Below are positions 23,058-36,163 of a stretch of DNA of 64,000 nt, one piece after another. Each line of letters opens with the position of its first letter. The first letter of the stretch is position 1. Below the pieces are notes generated by a model. That model made no database searches. It worked only from the letters and a program-made list of their open reading frames with translations, and had not been told where the DNA came from. The position numbers were made by a program, and so were the translations under genes. The DNA is from Acanthacorydalis orientalis (taxonomy: Eukaryota > Arthropoda > Insecta > Megaloptera > Corydalidae), in NCBI GenBank assembly GCA_034766995.1, contig CM068323.1, positions 4,704,467-4,768,466 of the forward strand. The letters are read 5' to 3'.

Positions 23058-23160
23058 AATGTAGATATTTTTCACAAATACGAGGATTTAAAGAGTGATT
23101 CTTAGAAATTTCTGTGATTATCTTACCAATGAATCATAAATTGTGAAAAATATCTACATT
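23058..23160. repeat. Inverted repeat with 20-bp arms
   Basis: AATGTAGATATTTTTCACAA at 23058-23077 is matched exactly in reverse complement at 23141-23160, leaving a 63-base loop. It is not part of a recognised transposon. Confidence 0.7.
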
Positions 23161-23440
23161 GTGAATTAAGCAGTATTTTATAAGTTTCGTGAAATATTGA
23201 ATGTGGTGCTATTTTTTGAAGTGAAACTTCTATGGGTACTTTAGCGAGGAGTAAAATCATATGACGTGTCACGAAAAACGTTACCATGAACATAGCCGCG
23301 AAAGAGAGGGATGGAGCGAATATGAGTGCATTAGTGCGAGAGAGAGAAGAGACTGCACGCAGAGATACATCTCTGAGGAAACTGCGCTGAATTTCACTTC
23401 GGTCGTGTGTTCTTAAAAAAACACTCGTTTTTTACGCAGT

Positions 23441-23468
23441 TATATATATATATATATATATGTATATA

Positions 23469-23517
<49 letters not shown>
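23441..23517. repeat. (TA)n microsatellite
   Basis: This TA array is broken by TGTATATATGCA. The 150 bp before it (23260-23410) are GA-rich and less AT-rich than the surroundings. Confidence 0.9.
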
Positions 23518-23519
<2 letters not shown>

Positions 23520-23569
23520 AGCGTTTTCGAATAGGGGTACAATTTTTTAAGAGATTAATTTCACAGATG

Positions 23570-24290
23570 TTAAGGGGATCAGGTGGTCTAGCGGCCTAAA
23601 ATTTAAGCTATTTTAAAAAATTTTTTTCTATATGAGGGTAATGAATAATGCTTTTAAATTTTTTTACACTTATTTTATTAATAATAAACTACACAAAAAT
23701 GAAAATAAAGACAAAAAAAAAATTTTTTTTAATTAGAAAAATGATGCTGAAGTCTCCCTCTCTAAAAAAATGGAATTGCGTGGTGAATGATGATTTATCT
23801 CTCCCTCTGATCTGAAATAAAACAATTGACGAATTTTTAATTAGTATAAGTATAGCTATCGCAGGAAGTAGAATAAAAAAAAAAAAAATTGACAAAATGG
23901 CGCGTAGTCAAAAGTACAAGTTTGAAAACGACCAGTATTTTTGAATGTTTTGTTAATAAAAAAAATATAAATATTTTACGGAAACTATTAGTTTTCATTC
24001 CAGCGAGAGCTAGAACTATTCAGAATAACATATTAAAATTTCAGACAAATCGGTCAAGTAGTTTTTTTTTTCTGGCCCCCGCAAGACGAAAAAAAGTAGT
24101 TTAGAGATAAACGCGTTTAAAGTTTCAAGCAAGTATATTCTCAAGAAACTGACCTGACCTTCTAATGGACTGTAGATCCTGAAATACTCTGAATTTCGTC
24201 ATCAAATTTTAACAGTATATTTTTAAGATACTATACTTTCGAAAAAAAAAATCGATTTTTCGAAAATTCTAGACCACCGGGTCCCCTTAA
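23570..24290. mobile_element. TTAA MITE, copy 5
   Basis: This copy is 721 bp with TTAA on both sides. The left end has decayed to GGGGATCAGGTGGTCTAG, while the right end is intact. It belongs to the same middle variant as copy 2. Confidence 0.85.
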
Positions 24291-24950
24291 ACTGACAGCT
24301 GTATTTTTTTGACATTTGTTAAGTTTCGACACTGCCATTTTTATTTATGTCTTTCTGTACAATCTTAAATAGATTTCAATACATTCCTTGTACTAAATCT
24401 TCATATAACAAATCGTAGAATATTTCAAACGTTTGTTTATTTACTAAAAAAAAGTGCCTGATGCCAAAATGAATACATAACTAACATGAAAAGTAAAATA
24501 ATCGGATCTTTTTTTCTGATGTAGAGCCAAATAAAATATCAAACTCTGTGTATGATATTGTTTTGGGACAGTTTCCAAAGATGCGCATCTAACCTTAAAT
24601 TAAACGTTGGAACATCGTTTGAAAGTGCAAGTCGGTCTTATTCCTATATCTTGACATTTTTTATTAAAACTTATATGATACAGGGTGCGTCAGAGGAATG
24701 GGAAAAATTTTAAAACGTTATAATTAAATGAATTTTTATTTCTACATTATTTTGTTTACATATTCTTGTCAGGTATATTGGGACCATTTTATTTTTTAAA
24801 AATAACGCTTGATATATATATATATTATCAAATGTAAAATGAAGCAGTTAAGCGTCTTTTTTACATATCTGATTATATGTTTAATTATTTATTAAATTGA
24901 ATGAATGAGGTTATATTTAGGAAGTTTGATCGATTTGTATTACATCGTAG
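24291..24950. other. Unassigned spacer
   Basis: No gene is seen. ACAGGGTGCGTCAGAGGAATG at about 24681 resembles the ACAGGGTG ends at 4394 and 35238, but no coding remains follow. Confidence 0.3.
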
Positions 24951-24952
24951 TA

Positions 24953-26090
24953 CGAGGGCGATTTGAAAAGTCGCGAACTAACTATGAAATTGTATAACTT
25001 GTGTTTTTAAATTACTTTTATTTTTCAACATGGCCTCCCTGAACTTCAATGCACTTCATCCAGCAATCCTCTAGTGCTTTTATTCCGTCTCGGAAATACT
25101 TGTCTTGTAAGTCCTCAAAAGAGCGATTCACTGTTGCATCAGTTCTTCATCTGTTGAAAATCGCCTATCACAAAGGATTTTTTTAAATTTTGGGAACAGA
25201 TTAAAATCTGAGTGGGCTAAATCTGGAAAATAGGCTAGATTGAGTAGCAAGTCGTACTTCAATTCAAAGAGTTTTGCCATGGATACAACACTTGTATGGG
25301 AACATGCATTGTTCTGATAGAAAATGATTTTTTTGTTCTATAAAACTAGTTTTTCCTCGCGAATTGTTTGATCGAGTCGATCCAAAAGTTAAGCATCATA
25401 CTCTCCCGTTTTCGTTTGATCTTTTGGAAGGTACCCAATTAGCATGATCTCTTTAGCATCTCAAAAAATTGAAGCCATAAGTTTTTCAGCGGATAAGACT
25501 GATTTTGCTTTTTTTTAGTAGCTCCGCTACTAAAAAAAAGCAAAAGGAGCACCATTCTTCCATTGTTTTGATTGTTATTTTGACTTTGGAGTGTAATGGT
25601 GAATCCATGTCTCATCTGTAGTCACAAATCGATCGATAAAGTCAGTCGTATCCTTCTAAAATCGATCCAAACAGTCTTGGGAAATTTGTACTCAAATTCG
25701 TTTATGATCAACAGTCAGCAAACGCGAACCCATCTTGCCGATATCTTTTTCGTAATCAACTCTTCAGTTCATATGAGATACCTGCAAACTTAAAAATTTC
25801 TGACACCTTCAATCACCGAGTCTGTAAGACAGTGTTGTGCACTTTGTGGATGATATTTGACGTCCACTACGCAGGTTATCTTCTAAGCTTGCACGGCTAC
25901 ATTTAAATTCAGATGATCATTTCTTTACGGTTGTATACGAAGGTGCACTATATCATCTAGTACATTTTTCATCTCGTTAAAGATTTCTGTTGGTGTCGAA
26001 CTTGAAAAAATGGCTCGGTTGTAAAATTGTTGCATCAAATTCGGAAGTCATCGTTGCTGTAAATACCTACTTTGAGGAGTTTCATAAACT
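24953..26090 (-). pseudogene. Mariner family 3 relic with an inverted piece at its end
   Basis: The terminus CGAGGGCGATTTGAAAAGTC follows TA. Minus-strand debris gives the usual C-to-N order of a mariner transposase, down to the region matching 28020 in the sister fragment. From about 25990 the orientation flips: plus-strand LKKWLGCKIVASNSEVIVAV is the C-terminal part of a related transposase. A perfect 20-bp hairpin sits at 25503-25545. No frame is long enough to be functional. Confidence 0.65.
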
Positions 26091-26238
26091 TCTCTGCGAT
26101 AATTATTATATAGACATAAATGAGTTTGAAAAAATATGTTTATTATTTCATTCGGTTACATGAAAATGGCTTATAATTTCAAGTGGGCGAGCGCAGTGAG
26201 CCCCGGTGAATGCGGCGAGCAGTGGGCAAATTCCTCTT
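26086..26238. repeat. GC-rich-module repeat, copy 3
   Basis: This has the same order as copy 1: GACATAAATGAGT, a TTCATTCGGTTACATG stretch and GTGGGCGAGCGCAGTGAGCC, followed directly by a TA-rich array. Confidence 0.65.
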
Positions 26239-26322
26239 GTATATATATATATATATATATGAATGTATATATGTATGTATATATATATATATGTATATAT
26301 ATATGTATATGTATATATATAA

Positions 26323-26377
<55 letters not shown>

Positions 26378-26379
26378 AG

Positions 26380-26428
<49 letters not shown>

Positions 26429-26452
26429 GTATGTATGTATATATGTATGTAG

Positions 26453-26485
<33 letters not shown>

Positions 26486-26491
26486 CATATG

Positions 26492-26537
<46 letters not shown>
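26239..26537. repeat. Long compound TA/TGTA microsatellite
   Basis: Roughly 300 bp of TA with regular TGTA and AAGTA interruptions. It is open in several frames as Tyr-Ile repeats, which have no coding meaning. Confidence 0.95.
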
Positions 26538-26539
<2 letters not shown>

Positions 26540-26626
26540 CCGTAAAATTTTCAAAAAAGGGACAACATTTTGTGACAACAATCTAACTGTGAGATTATAT
26601 AGATGTGTGATTATATAGACATGCTA

Positions 26627-26631
<5 letters not shown>

Positions 26632-26688
<57 letters not shown>
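26632..26688. repeat. (TA)n microsatellite
   Basis: A pure TA array, followed by the repeat that also occurs at 21785-21905. The stretch 26840-27488 is unassigned. Confidence 0.95.
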
Positions 26689-26690
<2 letters not shown>

Positions 26691-27488
26691 TTAGTAAATT
26701 TCTAAATGACGCACTATTTTCAAATTTATTGAACAGAGTAATAAATGGAAATAAATGGAAAAAACTTTAAAAAAATTCATAAATTATTTTTATATAATTT
26801 TCTTTGTTGTTATTTAGAATACATAAAAAAAAAACAAATAAAAACATTGAAAATATGCGAAAAGAAGCGTAGAAAAGCGAACGGGTTGTTTGGTTATAGG
26901 GGTTTTAGGGCGCATCAACAACTGAGGTCATTGCGGCCGAACACAAAATTATAATTAAAAAACACACCTCGTTTGCACTCTTGCATTCGAATCACCCCTT
27001 AATTCGAAACACTAATGTATGTGTGCCAAACGCTTATGAATATTACATTAAAACAATATTTCGCTCAATGAGAGATAAAAAACACATCAAGGAACTGGAC
27101 TATATAAATACCTAACCTTGATTGGACAATACGTATAAATATAATAAGAAGAGATGAACTCTTGAGGACAGTAAAACATTTAAAATATTGTGATCCGATA
27201 TTAGGATTCACGGGGTTTTCCGTGAAGAACACGTTAAAATAAGCCCGATGGCTTAACATGTATGACGATACAACATGTTAAATAAAGTATATCAATATTG
27301 GAAAACACTTATAATAATAATAATGTTTTTCACGGTGTTTGCGAGGACACTGATTTTTTCATTTTCCCTGAAAGTACTGAAGGTCTTCATAGGCACTCAG
27401 AATGTGTATTTGATCCCGAAAATTTGAATTGGCGTGGAAAATAATTTCAATAATGCGTCATATAATAATAGAAATTCGAGAACGTATT

Positions 27489-28269
27489 ATTTCCTTATTT
27501 AAGGAAGGAAAAAGTCAAAGAGATTGAAGCCATAACTTTTCCAGCGAATAAAACTGATTTTGCTTTTTTTGTGTCGGAGAATCACCCTGCTTTCATTGCT
27601 CTGATTGTTGTTTTGACTCTGGAGTGCAATGGTGAATCCAAGTCTCATCTGTAGCCAGCCGTATCCCTCTTAAATCTATCCAAACAGTCTTGGGAAATTT
27701 GTACTCGAATGCGTTAATGATAAATTGTCAGCAAACGCGGCACCACTCTTGCCGATAGTTTTTTCACACCTAACTATTCAGTTAGAATGTGATATATCCG
27801 TTCATCTGAGACTCCTACAACCCTGAGAATTTCGGATATCTTCAGTTGCCGATCGTGTAAGACAATATCGTGCACTTTGTGGATGATTTCTTCCGTCGTT
27901 CCAGTTTTCGAACGGCCACTACACGGGCTATCTTCTAAGCTCGACAGTCACATTTAAATCCAGCTGCTCACTTCATTACGGTTGTATACGAAGGTGCACT
28001 GTCATCCAGTACATTTTTCATCTCGTTAAAGATTTCTGTTGGCGTTCAGTCTTTTTTGACAAAAAACTTGATCACCGCACGATTTTCAACTTTATCCATT
28101 TCAACAACGACACAAAAACAGCCTTATTTAAATAGTTGTTTTCACAAACTGCTCAACACATTAATTATAGGTTATGTTTAAGATAGATATCGTTTTATAA
28201 TGCGCCATAAATATTTAAAACATTACCACCACTTATATATTATGCCGTGAACTTTTCAAATCACCTTCG
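27489..28269 (-). pseudogene. Mariner family 3 relic, N-terminal part with right terminus
   Basis: The right end GAACTTTTCAAATCACCTTCG matches the complement of the left end at 24953. Minus-strand debris covers the middle and N-terminal parts, including the stretch for the first catalytic block (about 27620) and the start near 28100. The C-terminal third is missing. A solitary copy of the same terminus occurs at about 28440-28458. Confidence 0.6.
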
Positions 28270-28697
28270 TATATTGAACCTTCTGCTTTTATTATCAAGT
28301 TCTTGTTTAATTAGTTTATTCACCGAAAAAAATCAGCGTTAAATTGGTTTTTTATCAAATCTTATTCAAGTTCGAATCTATTAAAACAAGTTATTTTTGT
28401 AGAATAAGAAAAAGACACTCTCTGCGTAGTTAATTGTTAATTTTTCAAATCACCCTCGTATATGTGATTATTTTAATCAAATACCTGTTTGCCATCCTAT
28501 TATTTTGATCCATTTGTGAATATCGAGCTAGTTATGCGCGACTCAGTAACGGTGATTTCTTCAAGATCGAAACGTTAACAGCAGTGATGTTTTTTAAAAT
28601 TTGAAAAAAAATACTAGAATTACAGGTAAAACAAACATGAACGTTTAGTTGCATACAGTCTATTTCATAGTTCAAATACCTTTATATCATAAACACA

Positions 28698-29431
28698 CAC
28701 TGGCCCTAAAAAAGAATTGGCACAGTTCAGATTTTCAAATATAAACGCTTCTAACTGCGGTATCTGAAAGTGACTGTTTTACACATTAATATTTATTATA
28801 TACCTGATGACATATGAAAAAAAGAACAATTTTAAACTAATAAATTAAAAAATTCCACGTTTACTGAAACAACTTCATGTTTTCTGCCAGAAAAGTATTG
28901 GGACAATTCCAATTAACTGTCAATTACTAAATAAAATTAATAACGTACTGGTGTTCCTTTTCTTTTACTCGCCTTTATTAGTCTGTTCGACATTGATAAA
29001 ACTATTTTTTCTGTCATTTTCAGCACTGTTTTCTATCTTTACGAGTGTGGTCCCAGAAGTACCCGACCCAACAAAGAAAACACAAAAATTTTGGAAAAAA
29101 ATATATTTATTTTTCAACATAATCTCCTTTCAGCTCTATACACTTTTCCCAGCGATGTTCAATAAGTTCGATACCCTTTTTATAATAAGAACTGTCTTGC
29201 TCCTCAAAATACCCATTAACTGCCGACATCACTTCTTCATCGTTGGGAAATCGTTGACCACCGAGCCATTTTTTCAAGTTTGGGAACAGAAAATAATCCG
29301 AGCGGGCTAAATCTGGCGAATAGGGTGCATGAGGCAGCAATTCAAACTTTAATTCATTAATTTTGGCCAAAGTTAGAGAAGCATTTATTTCCGAAAATCT
29401 TAACTGTGTCAGTACTTTTTTCGGTCAGTGT
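28698..29431. mobile_element. Tc1-like element remnant with nested mariner
   Basis: The left end CACTGGCCCTAAAAAAGAAT and right end ACTTTTTTCGGTCAGTG match the family end CACTGGCCGAAAAAAGTATT. A related left part is at 50277-50660. No transposase frame remains. Mariner copy C is inserted within it. Confidence 0.6.
29042..29368 (-). mobile_element. Mariner family 1, copy C (3' fragment)
   Basis: The terminus CGAGTGTGGTCCCAGAAGTA and the last 87 transposase codons are present (stop at 29107, third catalytic block PYSPDLARSDYFLF intact). Similarity ends abruptly after the codons for MAKINELKFE, and no right end exists. Confidence 0.85.
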
Positions 29432-30850
29432 ATTTGTCAAAAGCGTTTATTATACAAAATGAAAATAAATATCTAATTTATTGATATGTAAATATATATA
29501 AATATTTTTATATATTTTTACATATATATATATAATTAAATATGTAAATTAATAAGCGAAATCATGTACAAAATCAATAATTTCTAGTAACAGTGTTTGT
29601 TTGTCGATTTGAATAATCTTGCTGCCTCATTAATCGGTTTCACATTTGCTTTAAATGGAAATAAAGGTATTCTACTGCATAACACTTTCTGATTAATCAA
29701 AAAAATGACAGTACAGTGCTTTTTAATATTTATCATTCGTTATTTTCTAAGATAAGATAAAAAGAGAAAGTGAAAACCTCTTACAATTCTATCAAACACG
29801 AAATAAAATGTTTTGATTCAGTCTCCTTTTTGTATTTCTGATCTAATTGACACTCGCAAGAATCAATCAGGAGTAATTTCTGATTTTTTAATATAATAAA
29901 ATATACTTATTTTCCATCGAAAATCATTTTTTTTTTTCAAAAAATAAGTACAAATTCGACAATATTTTACATATTCATCCGTTCTCATAGACTGTTTATA
30001 TTTTGTTTGTATAAATTATAATAAATACAAACATAAATACATAAAATAAAATATTTTTAGTTACCGAATTTAGAAGCATATTTATTTCTGAAATTCTTAA
30101 CTGTGCCTACTTTTTTCGGTCAGTGTATTTGTCCAAAGCGTTTATTATACAAAATGAAAATAAATATGTAACATGTACAAATATAGATCATCATAAAGCG
30201 AAATCATGTACAAAATCAATAATTTCTAACAACAGTGCTTGTTTGTCGATTTGGATAATCTTGCTGCCCCATTAATCAATTTCACATTTGCTTTAAATGG
30301 AAATGAAATTATTCTACACTGTATAATACTTTCTGATAATCAAAAAATGACAGTACAGTGCTTTTTAATATTTTCCATTCGTTATTTTTTAAGATAAGGT
30401 AAAAATAGAAAATATAACCCCTTACAATTCTATCAAACACTAAATGGTTCAGTCTCGTTTTTGTATTCCTTATCTAACCGGCTAGCTAGAATTAATCTGG
30501 AGTCATTTATGATTTTTTATGTAATAAAATATACTTATTTTCCATTAAAAATTTACTTTCTTGAAAAAAGAATTACAAATTCGTCAATTTTTTTACATAT
30601 TCACTCATTCTCGTAGACTAAAAATAATAACTAAAAATATTTTATTAAAATATTTAGAGATTCATGTTTGTGTATTTATTATACTTTGATGACAAACAAA
30701 ATATTAACATTTTGTTTGTTATCAAATTATAATAAGTACACAAACATAAATCTCTAAATATTTTAATAAAATATTTTTAGTTACCGAATTTAGAAACATT
30801 TATTTATGAAATTCTTAACTGTGCTAATACTTTTTTCACATAGTGTATAT
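29370..30850. repeat. Tandem repeat, two units of about 700 bp
   Basis: GAAGCATTTATTT-type starts occur at about 29378, 30074 and 30794. Within each full unit the order is Tc1 end (TTTTTTCGGTCAGTG), GCGTTTATTATACAAAATG, TCATGTACAAAATCAATAAT and ATGACAGTACAGTGC. A third, partial unit continues at 32160-32440 beyond the Tc1 element at 30858. Confidence 0.8.
30628..30783. repeat. Long near-perfect palindrome (arms about 78 bp)
   Basis: TAACTAAAAATATTTTATTA at the left is the reverse complement of the right end. Most of the 78-bp arms pair, with a few mismatches towards the centre (near 30700-30710). Only the right arm has a counterpart in the first tandem unit (around 30000-30060), so the left arm was added later. 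Confidence 0.8.
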
Positions 30851-30857
30851 GTATATA

Positions 30858-32156
<1,299 letters not shown>

Positions 32157-32159
32157 CAA

Positions 32160-32440
32160 AAATGACATGACAATATTTTTTAATATTTTTCATTCGTCAT
32201 TTCTTAGGATAAGATAAAAAGAGAAAGTGAAACCTGTTACGACTCTATCAAATACAAAAAATATTTTGCTTCAGTCTTGTTTTTGTATTCCTGATCTAAC
32301 CGACTCGCTAGAATTGATCTAGTATCATTTCTGATTTTTTTAATAAACAATATTTATTTTCCGTCTAAAGTCACTACTTTCATTAAACAACAATTACAAA
32401 CTCGACACATTTTATACATATTCGCCTGTTCTCACAGACT
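32160..32440. repeat. Partial third unit of the 700-bp tandem repeat
   Basis: From AAAATGACATGACAATA to ATATTCGCCTGTTCTCAC it follows the matching parts of the units at 29700 and 30350. The first half of the unit is on the other side of the Tc1 relic or lost. Confidence 0.7.
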
Positions 32441-32609
32441 GTATAACGTTTTACGGGTCATACTCGATCTAGGACTCGGAATTTTGGAAAAAAATGTATG
32501 GAGGGAAAAGGGAGAAGAGTAGTACCCAAAAAATGTTAAAGGAACTTTGAAGCACGAACATGGTAATTTTATTGTGTAGGGGTGTGCAATTTACAGATAA
32601 TTAATGGTA

Positions 32610-33460
32610 CGAGGGTGGTCCCAGAAGTACCCGACCCAACAAAGAAAACACAAAAATTTTGGAAAAAAATATGTTTATTTTTCAACATAATCCCCTTTCA
32701 GCTCTATACACTTTTCCCAGCGATGTCCAATAAGTTCGATACACTTTTTATAATAAGAACTGTCTTGCTCCTCAAAATACCCATTAACTGCCGACATCAC
32801 TTCTTCATCGTTGGGAAATCTTTGACCACTGAGCCATTTTTTCAAGTTTGGGAACAGAAAATAATCCGAGGGGGCTAAATCAGGCGAATACGGTGCATTA
32901 GGTAGCAATTCAAACTTTAATTCATTAATTTTGGCCATTGCAATGACGGATTTGTGAGCTGGTGCATTGTCTTGATGAAACAACACTTTCTTCTTAGCCA
33001 AATGCGGCCGTTTTTGCTTGATTTCTTCGCTCAAACGTTGCAATAAGTTCGCATAACACTCGCCGTTGATAGTTTTTCCTTTTTCAAGATAGTCAATGAA
33101 AATTATCCCACGCGCATCCCAAAAAACCGACGCCATGACCTTGCTTGCAGATGAAACGGTCTTTGCCTTCTTTAGAGCCGGTTCTCCCTTTTCAGTCCAT
33201 TGTTTTGATTGTTCTTTTGTCTCGGGTGTAGTAACATAAAAAAAAGTATTGTATCACGTAACGATGACCAATTTTCTCCATTTCCACAAATTCACCGAAA
33301 ACGTTCACTATTGATGGCTGCCAAACAAATACTAAACAACGTGGCGTCCTCAAACTTGAAACATATGCTTTATAGATTGTGTACTTTCTAATACAGTGAT
33401 ATTTTTCAAACAACTACCACCATCTCTAGGTCAGGCCGGGTACTTTTGGCACCACCCTCG
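32610..33460 (-). mobile_element. Mariner family 1, copy D (internal deletion)
   Basis: Both ends and both TA duplications are present, in only 851 bp. The deletion removes the N-terminal domain from just after MEKIGHRYV to just before TPETKEQSK, and leaves a few filler bases (AGTAACATAAAAA) at the junction. Confidence 0.9.
32675..33281 (-). pseudogene. Mariner family 1 transposase, helix-turn-helix and first Asp deleted
   Basis: The C-terminal frame (32675-33136) is open and keeps HQDNAPAHK and YSPDLAPSDYFLF. The start segment MEKIGHRYVIQYFF is fused to the TRDKRTIKTM shift product. The protein would lack DNA binding and the MDETW block. Confidence 0.85.
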
Positions 33461-34309
33461 TATAATGGACAAATTTTTGCGCCTGAATATTTTGAGGAAA
33501 ACTTACTACAAATCACTACTAGAAATTATGGGTTATCGGTCGTTATTATTCTCAGCATAAGCAATGACGCCAAACATAAATCCTTCTTAGTTAGGGAATG
33601 AATTTTATTTAATGTCCCGTAATTTTTGGAAACTCCTCCCCAATCGTCGTATATTAAGGACCTTTCTCGTTCTAGAGCCCGAAAAATTAGGCACTTTGAA
33701 AAAAAAAATTTAGGTAAAGGTTATAGTCTAACTGTCTCAAGGTTTTAACATTTATTTAACTAGACCTGTTACCTATAACCTGTTACGAGCCCTACTCGAA
33801 ATAGGACTCGAAAAATTGGACATTTTTCAACATTTTTTTAAGTAAAGGATGAAATCAAACTTTTTGAAGGTTTTAACATTTGTTTTAATAAAATTTTTCA
33901 TCTATTTTTTGATATGTAGAATACTTGCGATGATATCCGCATGCAAATATAGTCGAATAAAGTCACTATACCTCCACACTGGTGTGGAAATCTCACAGAT
34001 CAATTGAACTAGAACAAAAAAAAAATAATTTTTATAATAAATAAGGAATCTTTAATTGAATTACCTGCTAGCATTGAATAAAAATCATTATCAATAAAAT
34101 GGCGGTATATAGAAGAAAAAAGCGATTTTTTTATGGAAATTTTACAATCTTTTCATGGTAAAAAATAAAAATAGTAAAGACACATTCACCATAGTACTTA
34201 AATGAAAGGTGTATACCAGATTTTAAGTGGATCGGAGAATTAGTTCCAGAGTTATGCACACCACCGGGTTGAAAAACCCCATTTCGAGAAAAATGCGCTT
34301 AAAGTTCGA

Positions 34310-34310
<1 letters not shown>
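33461..34310. other. Unassigned, with short internal repeats
   Basis: Two related stretches (about 33655-33740 and 33780-33880) share CGAGCCCTACTCGAAATAGG-like and AAGGTTTTAACATTTG blocks. A third similar phrase lies at 32456-32490. At 34280-34310 CGAGAAAAATGCGCTTAAAG resembles the MITE segment CGAGATAAACGCGTTTAAAG, so a distant relative of the MITE may be present. Confidence 0.4.

Positions 34311-34313
<3 letters not shown>

Positions 34314-34381
<68 letters not shown>
34314..34381. repeat. (TA)n microsatellite
   Basis: This is a pure TA array of about 65 bp. Confidence 0.95.
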
Positions 34382-34382
<1 letters not shown>

Positions 34383-34657
34383 CATACATTTACATATTCT
34401 TATATATTTTTATATACAAGTTTTAAATACAATGACAACACAATAAAAGACCTTCAAAAGAATGTGTACAGCTAATTCAGAATGAAATGATAGACTGTGC
34501 TTATATATCCGTCCGTTATCTCTAATAAATAAATAAACAAACAAACAAACAAAAAAAAACGAATCAATCGAAACACACTTATTTAAAGTCAAACATAGAA
34601 ACATGCAATTGTTATCTTCGCGAGTCATTCACCTCTGTTTCTAAGTTGTGCAACAGC

Positions 34658-34772
<115 letters not shown>

Positions 34773-34908
34773 TCGTATATATAATATAACTGTTTATTAA
34801 TTTAAATTTATAAATTAGAAGATTATAGTTAATTGTTCTTATTTCGGTAGGCCATAAATCAGTTTAAGTACCTTCATATTAATAGACAATTTAAACTATG
34901 ACATTCAT

Positions 34909-34910
<2 letters not shown>

Positions 34911-35000
<90 letters not shown>
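34911..35000. repeat. (TA)n microsatellite
   Basis: A pure TA array of about 90 bp ending at the GGTTGGTAGGAAAATAATTG end of a mini-element. Confidence 0.95.
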
Positions 35001-35002
<2 letters not shown>

Positions 35003-35162
35003 TTGGTAGGAAAATAATTGCGATTTTGTATATGCATTTGGTGATCATAAACCCCAATTATTTTTAGTCATGTATATATATATATATTAGATTGGTAGAA
35101 AAATAATTGCGGTTTTGTATATCAATTTGATGATCATAAATCGCAGTTATTTTTCTATCAGC

Positions 35163-35166
<4 letters not shown>
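35001..35166. mobile_element. Two adjacent mini-elements with cecropia-type mariner ends
   Basis: The first (35001-35070) starts GGTTGGTAGGAAAATAATTG and ends CCCCAATTATTTTTAGTC. The second (35087-35166) starts TTAGATTGGTAGAAAAATAA and ends TTATTTTTCTATCAGCCTAA. They are reduced to terminal repeats with almost nothing between, and are related to the 547-bp element at 10849. Confidence 0.65.

Positions 35167-35228
<62 letters not shown>
35167..35228. repeat. (TA)n microsatellite
   Basis: This TA array fills the gap between the second mini-element and the ACAGGGTGCTGCAC end at 35238. Confidence 0.95.
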
Positions 35229-35231
<3 letters not shown>

Positions 35232-35237
35232 ATACAT

Positions 35238-36120
35238 ACAGGGTGCTGCACAAAAACCTTCTAAATTTTAAAGGTTAACAAAAAAGGCATGGTAAATGCT
35301 ATTCAAATTTATATTTATTGTGTTATCTAAAAGTACATGGAATACAGTTTATTTTCAATTGGTTGAATATGATGTCCAGATGGTAGCCTTCATTCGCGAT
35401 ACACATTTGTAGTCGATTTTTGAAGTTTCGCTTCACTCGGCGGGTCATTTCCGACATTATCGATGCAATTTCTTGACATATAGCGACCTTCAGTTCATTA
35501 ATTGGTCATTTGTTGGTCGATGTTTTTGTAGATATCAGCTTTCAGACGGTCCCAAAGAAATATGTCACAAGGGACGAGATCGGGTGAACATGCAGACCAC
35601 CCAGCGTCACCGCGTAATGAGATCAAGCGACTTGGAAACAGTTCTCTCAAAACTTCCATTGATTTGCTCGCCGTGTGATCGGTGGTCTATCCTGCTGAAA
35701 CCAGATATTCCGATTTCCAAGTTTGGTTAGTTTCGGTTCCACAAGAAGTACCGTAGCATCTCCACATATCGATGGGAAGTTACTGTAACCATTTGGCCTT
35801 CCTCCTCAAGAAATTAAACGTCTTAAACTTCAAAATTTGAAACAGCGCTCTAAACGATGCCACGTTGGATATAGATGCCTTTCGTGAAGCTGATGTGGAT
35901 TGTTTTCCGCCCAGTAACGAAAATTCTGCTTGTTAACGTACCCAGAGAAACGATAGTGAGCTTCGTCGCTTGTGAGCAGAACAGGAACATTTTGAAGAAT
36001 ATCCTCACAACATGCCATTCGGTTCTCCCAGTCGCGTTACTTAAGTGTCTGAACAACCATCATTTTGTACGGCGGGAAGCGCTTCTTACCGACTTGTCAT
36101 CTGCCGCTCTCTGCAACACT
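35238..36120 (-). pseudogene. IS630/Tc1-superfamily DDE transposase relic
   Basis: The outer end is ACAGGGTGCTGCACAAAAAC. On the minus strand, 35830-36018 reads SDEAHYRFSGYVNKQNFRYW then NNPHQLHERHLYP, the block around the first catalytic Asp in a common insect DDE family. The region 35473-35730 (minus) should hold the rest but is shifted. The second and third acidic blocks were not found intact. It probably once continued past 36120, where the irritans mariner now starts. Confidence 0.65.
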
Positions 36121-36163
36121 TAACCTGTAAGATGTATGTGGCGCCAATATTTAAACTTAATTA

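Noticed and set aside
26171..26581. Open frames of Tyr-Ile repeats in TA arrays (also near 3408, 21619, 32009, 53177)
   Set aside because: They are microsatellite sequence, open in several frames on both strands, with no protein meaning.
27065..27259. Small minus-strand frame of 64 codons
   Set aside because: It shows no start context, domain or homologous copy, and its length is expected by chance.
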